From CAWBRY01 sp963791295 (lineage in GTDB: Bacteria > Bacteroidota > Bacteroidia > Chitinophagales > Chitinophagaceae), in NCBI GenBank assembly GCA_963791295.1, contig CAWBRY010000003.1, forward strand, positions 62,001 to 126,000: a stretch of DNA of 64,000 nt, in the 5' to 3' direction. The notes under the pieces were generated by a model. It was not told the origin of the DNA. It saw nothing but the letters and a program-made list of their open reading frames with translations, and did no database searches. The first letter of the stretch is position 1. Each line of letters opens with the position of its first letter. Below, piece by piece: positions 61,792 to 64,000 of the stretch. The position numbers were made by a program, and so were the translations under genes.

Positions 61792-63735
61792 ATGATCAAA
61801 AACTTCCTGATCGCCATCATCATTCTTTTATGGATATCTACCGGTTCGGCTCAAACGCTTCTCACGTATGGAAATCATAAGGTTGACGCCAGGGAATTTC
61901 TTAGAGCTTACAACAAGAACAATACGCAACCTGTTACTAACAAGGCGAAAGCCATGCGGGACTACCTTGATCTTTACATCAAATCCAGATTGAAGATCCG
62001 GGAAGCTTATGAAAGGGGCTATGACACACTGCCCCAAATAAAGTCAGAAGTCGAAAATCTTCGTTCACAGATTGCGGAAAATTTCATGAATGACCCGGAT
62101 ATGGTCAATCGCCTGGTCAAAGAAGCTTTTGAACGAGGCTTAAAAGATATACATCTCGCACACATATTTATTTCAATTAAATCCGGTAATGCAACGATAG
62201 ATTCATCCGGCGCCCGGGCCAAGCTTGCGGAAGTGCTGAAAAGACTGCAAAAGGGTGAAGATTTTTTAACCGTTGCAGCACAACTTTCTGATGACCCATC
62301 GGCAAAGAGCAATCGAGGTGATATGGGCTTCATCACTGTGTTTACAATACCTTATGAATTTGAAAATATTGCTTACTCAACTGCTGTAGGAAAATATTCA
62401 ATACCACATCAGTCCAGGATTGGCTTTCACATATTCAAGAACCTGGGTGAAAGAAAAGCCCTGGGTAAAATAAGAGCGCAACAAATACTCCTGGCATTTC
62501 CTCCTGATATTGATGAGACAGGCAAGGCCGAGATCGCCAGGCGCGCCGATTCACTTTACCACCTGCTACTTGCCGGAGAAGATTTTGGAAAATTGGCTGC
62601 TGCTTTCAGCAATGATTATATCAGTGCAGCAAACAGCGGCATCATGCCCGATATCAGTGTAGGCCAATATGATCCGATTTTTGAAAATGCTGTATGGTCC
62701 CTTCCCAAAGATGAAGCATTGAGCAAGCCTTTTCAAACATCGCATGGGTGGCATATTGTGAAACGCATTTCCATAAAACCGGTTGTGACAGATCCAAACG
62801 ATAAAGGAAATCTTCAGGAGCTTCAACAGAAAATGTCGGGAGACAGTCGCTGGAAAATGTCGCGGGATTTTATTTATGAACGGGTGACCAAGAAGGCAGG
62901 ATATAAAAAATATCCTTATAAGGACGAGGTGCTTTGGGCAGTCAGTGACAGCCTTTTGGAAAATAAGCCAATGGGCATTGGCAAAACAATGGCAGGGGAT
63001 GCTCCATTGTTTACCGTGGGCGACACCACGCTAAGGATCCCGGATTGGATAAATTATGCCCAGGTCTTCCAATACAAATCCGATGGAACTGGCCGCAGGC
63101 CCTATGAGCAGATGATGGATGAATTTGTCCATTCAATCATGTTCAATTATTACCGCGATCACCTCGAGGATTTTAACGAAGAATTCCGGATGCAAATGGA
63201 GGAATTCCAGGACGGCAACTTGTTTTTTGAGATCATGCAGCAAGAGGTTTGGAATAAAGCTCAGAATGATTCGGCTGCATTGACTTCCTTATATGAAAAG
63301 AACAAGGACAACTATGTTTGGAAGGAGAGCGCTGATGCCATCTTGTTCTTTGGTTCCGATCAGACCGTTTCTCAGTCCGTCTATGAACAAATGAAAAAAA
63401 ATCCCGCTGATTGGAAAACAATTACGGAAACAGTGAGTGAAAAAATGGTGGCCGACTCCGCCAGGTATGAATGGTCGCAGATTCCCAACCTCGGTAAATC
63501 TCAACCGGTTGCCGGAATGATCACTACGCCGCTGATAAATGGGAACGATAACACGGCTTCCTTTGCCTATATCATTAAAGTGTATCCCAAGCCTGAGAAA
63601 CGCAATTTTGTTGAGGCGAAAGGATTGGTGATCAATGACTATCAGGCTATCCTTGAAGATCGATGGACAGCAGTTTTGAAAAAGAAATACCCGGTTACCA
63701 TTGACCAAAAGGTATTGAACAGTATTTTGAAGTGA
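61792..63735 (+). CDS. Periplasmic peptidyl-prolyl isomerase with two parvulin domains (SurA-like)
   Basis: A protein of 647 residues with signal peptide IAIIILLWISTGSAQ. An N-terminal helical chaperone-like region (residues about 20-110) precedes two PpiC/parvulin domains: LAHIFISIKSGNATIDSSGA ... LSDDPSAKSNRGDMGFIT (about 122-215) and RAQQILLAFPPDI ... LPKDEALSKPFQTSHGWHIV (about 227-325). The C-terminal 300 residues are helical and form a further chaperone-like domain. It likely assists folding of outer-membrane proteins. It follows the TlpA-like gene and converges on metF, 11 bases away. Confidence 0.92.
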   Translation: MIKNFLIAIIILLWISTGSAQTLLTYGNHKVDAREFLRAYNKNNTQPVTNKAKAMRDYLDLYIKSRLKIREAYERGYDTLPQIKSEVENLRSQIAENFMNDPDMVNRLVKEAFERGLKDIHLAHIFISIKSGNATIDSSGARAKLAEVLKRLQKGEDFLTVAAQLSDDPSAKSNRGDMGFITVFTIPYEFENIAYSTAVGKYSIPHQSRIGFHIFKNLGERKALGKIRAQQILLAFPPDIDETGKAEIARRADSLYHLLLAGEDFGKLAAAFSNDYISAANSGIMPDISVGQYDPIFENAVWSLPKDEALSKPFQTSHGWHIVKRISIKPVVTDPNDKGNLQELQQKMSGDSRWKMSRDFIYERVTKKAGYKKYPYKDEVLWAVSDSLLENKPMGIGKTMAGDAPLFTVGDTTLRIPDWINYAQVFQYKSDGTGRRPYEQMMDEFVHSIMFNYYRDHLEDFNEEFRMQMEEFQDGNLFFEIMQQEVWNKAQNDSAALTSLYEKNKDNYVWKESADAILFFGSDQTVSQSVYEQMKKNPADWKTITETVSEKMVADSARYEWSQIPNLGKSQPVAGMITTPLINGNDNTASFAYIIKVYPKPEKRNFVEAKGLVINDYQAILEDRWTAVLKKKYPVTIDQKVLNSILK

Positions 63736-63746
63736 TTTAAGAAGAC

Positions 63747-64000
63747 TTACAAATCTTTTACTACATTGGAAATGATGTGAGGGCGCCCCAATGTATAATA
63801 ATGGAGTACCGGTACTCCGTTCTTCTTGAGGTCTCTTGATTGATATAATAGCCACTCAGTTCCCAGCTGCTCTACTTCATCATCTGTTTTGCATTTCAGC
63901 ATTTCTGTGGAAAGTTCGGTTGGAAGATCTATATAAAATGTCTTCGGCAACATGGTGACTTGTTTCTTTGTGTACACGGGCTTCAATCCAGGTATAATAG
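63747..64000 (-). CDS. metF: Methylenetetrahydrofolate reductase MetF, C-terminal end only
   Basis: The minus-strand frame is open to the window edge: 84 codons beginning with IIPGLKPVYTKKQVTMLPKT and ending in LHYYTLGRPHIISNVVKDL. The IPGLKP motif, the LPKTFYIDLP helix, the E-V-E-Q-L-G-x-E-W helix and the GVPVLHYYTLGR strand are the C-terminal TIM-barrel marks of MetF. A TTG at 63986 could be read as a start but is internal to the domain. MetF makes 5-methyltetrahydrofolate for methionine synthesis. Most of the gene lies beyond the window. Confidence 0.85.
   Translation of the reverse strand, partial: IIPGLKPVYTKKQVTMLPKTFYIDLPTELSTEMLKCKTDDEVEQLGTEWLLYQSRDLKKNGVPVLHYYTLGRPHIISNVVKDL

Overview
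The window reads as chromosomal DNA of a Bacteroidota (Bacteroidetes) bacterium, most likely family Chitinophagaceae. The reasons are SusC/SusD-type outer-membrane uptake genes, type IX secretion (T9SS type A) C-terminal sorting domains, an S46 dipeptidyl peptidase, many lipoproteins with a Cys lipobox, Bacteroidetes-type promoters (TTTG-N19/20-TAnnTTTG) and almost no Shine-Dalgarno sites. I saw no rRNA, tRNA, CRISPR array, prophage or insertion sequence. Assignments rest on motifs and family knowledge read by eye; no database search was run.

Layout. 1-7.9 kb (minus strand): a tight gene run with a small anchored protein, a vanadium-haloperoxidase-like lipoprotein with a Ser-to-Cys change in its anion pocket, two outer-membrane barrels, a second haloperoxidase with a complete pocket, and a FecA-like TonB receptor cut by the window edge. 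8-10 kb: a GH65-type glycosidase broken by a frameshift. 11-23.6 kb (minus strand): an NrtR-like regulator, SusC, SusD, a strong hairpin terminator, then two giant FG-GAP/VCBS plus ASPIC/UnbV lipoproteins. 23.8-29 kb: ligA, a free-standing NUMOD4/HNH-plus-HTH protein, a DUF2461 protein and a secreted esterase-like protein. 29-30.3 kb: asd, preceded by what looks like a complete ribosome-mediated transcription attenuator (promoter, Thr/Lys leader peptide, antiterminator, terminator). 30.3-33 kb: a lamin-tail surface protein and a PfkB kinase. 33-38.9 kb: phenylacetate catabolism (TetR regulator, paaE, paaA, paaB, paaC, paaD, paaG, paaI). 39-42.5 kb: two T9SS cargo proteins separated by stacked terminators. 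42.5-52.6 kb: a small lipoprotein, obg, a membrane patatin, S46 peptidase, a barrel protein, a lipoprotein, a dipeptide epimerase, a methyltransferase and an AlkA-like glycosylase. 52.6-60.2 kb (minus strand): amidohydrolase, cysS, an EEP-family protein, two rhomboid proteases and an RlmD-like methyltransferase. 60.3-64 kb: a TlpA-like thioredoxin protein, a two-domain parvulin isomerase and the 3' end of metF.

How the genes work together. The Paa genes encode the ring-epoxidising multicomponent oxygenase with its isomerase and thioesterase; the CoA ligase, PaaZ and beta-oxidation steps are not in the window. SusC/SusD with the FG-GAP lipoproteins should form an outer-membrane uptake assembly for an unknown substrate, probably controlled by the adjacent regulator. 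The haloperoxidase/TonB run looks like a second outer-envelope system.

The most notable findings are the asd attenuator, the mirrored haloperoxidase operon with its Cys variant, and a set of unrelated intergenic arrays that share a period of seven bases and sit exactly on gene 3' ends.
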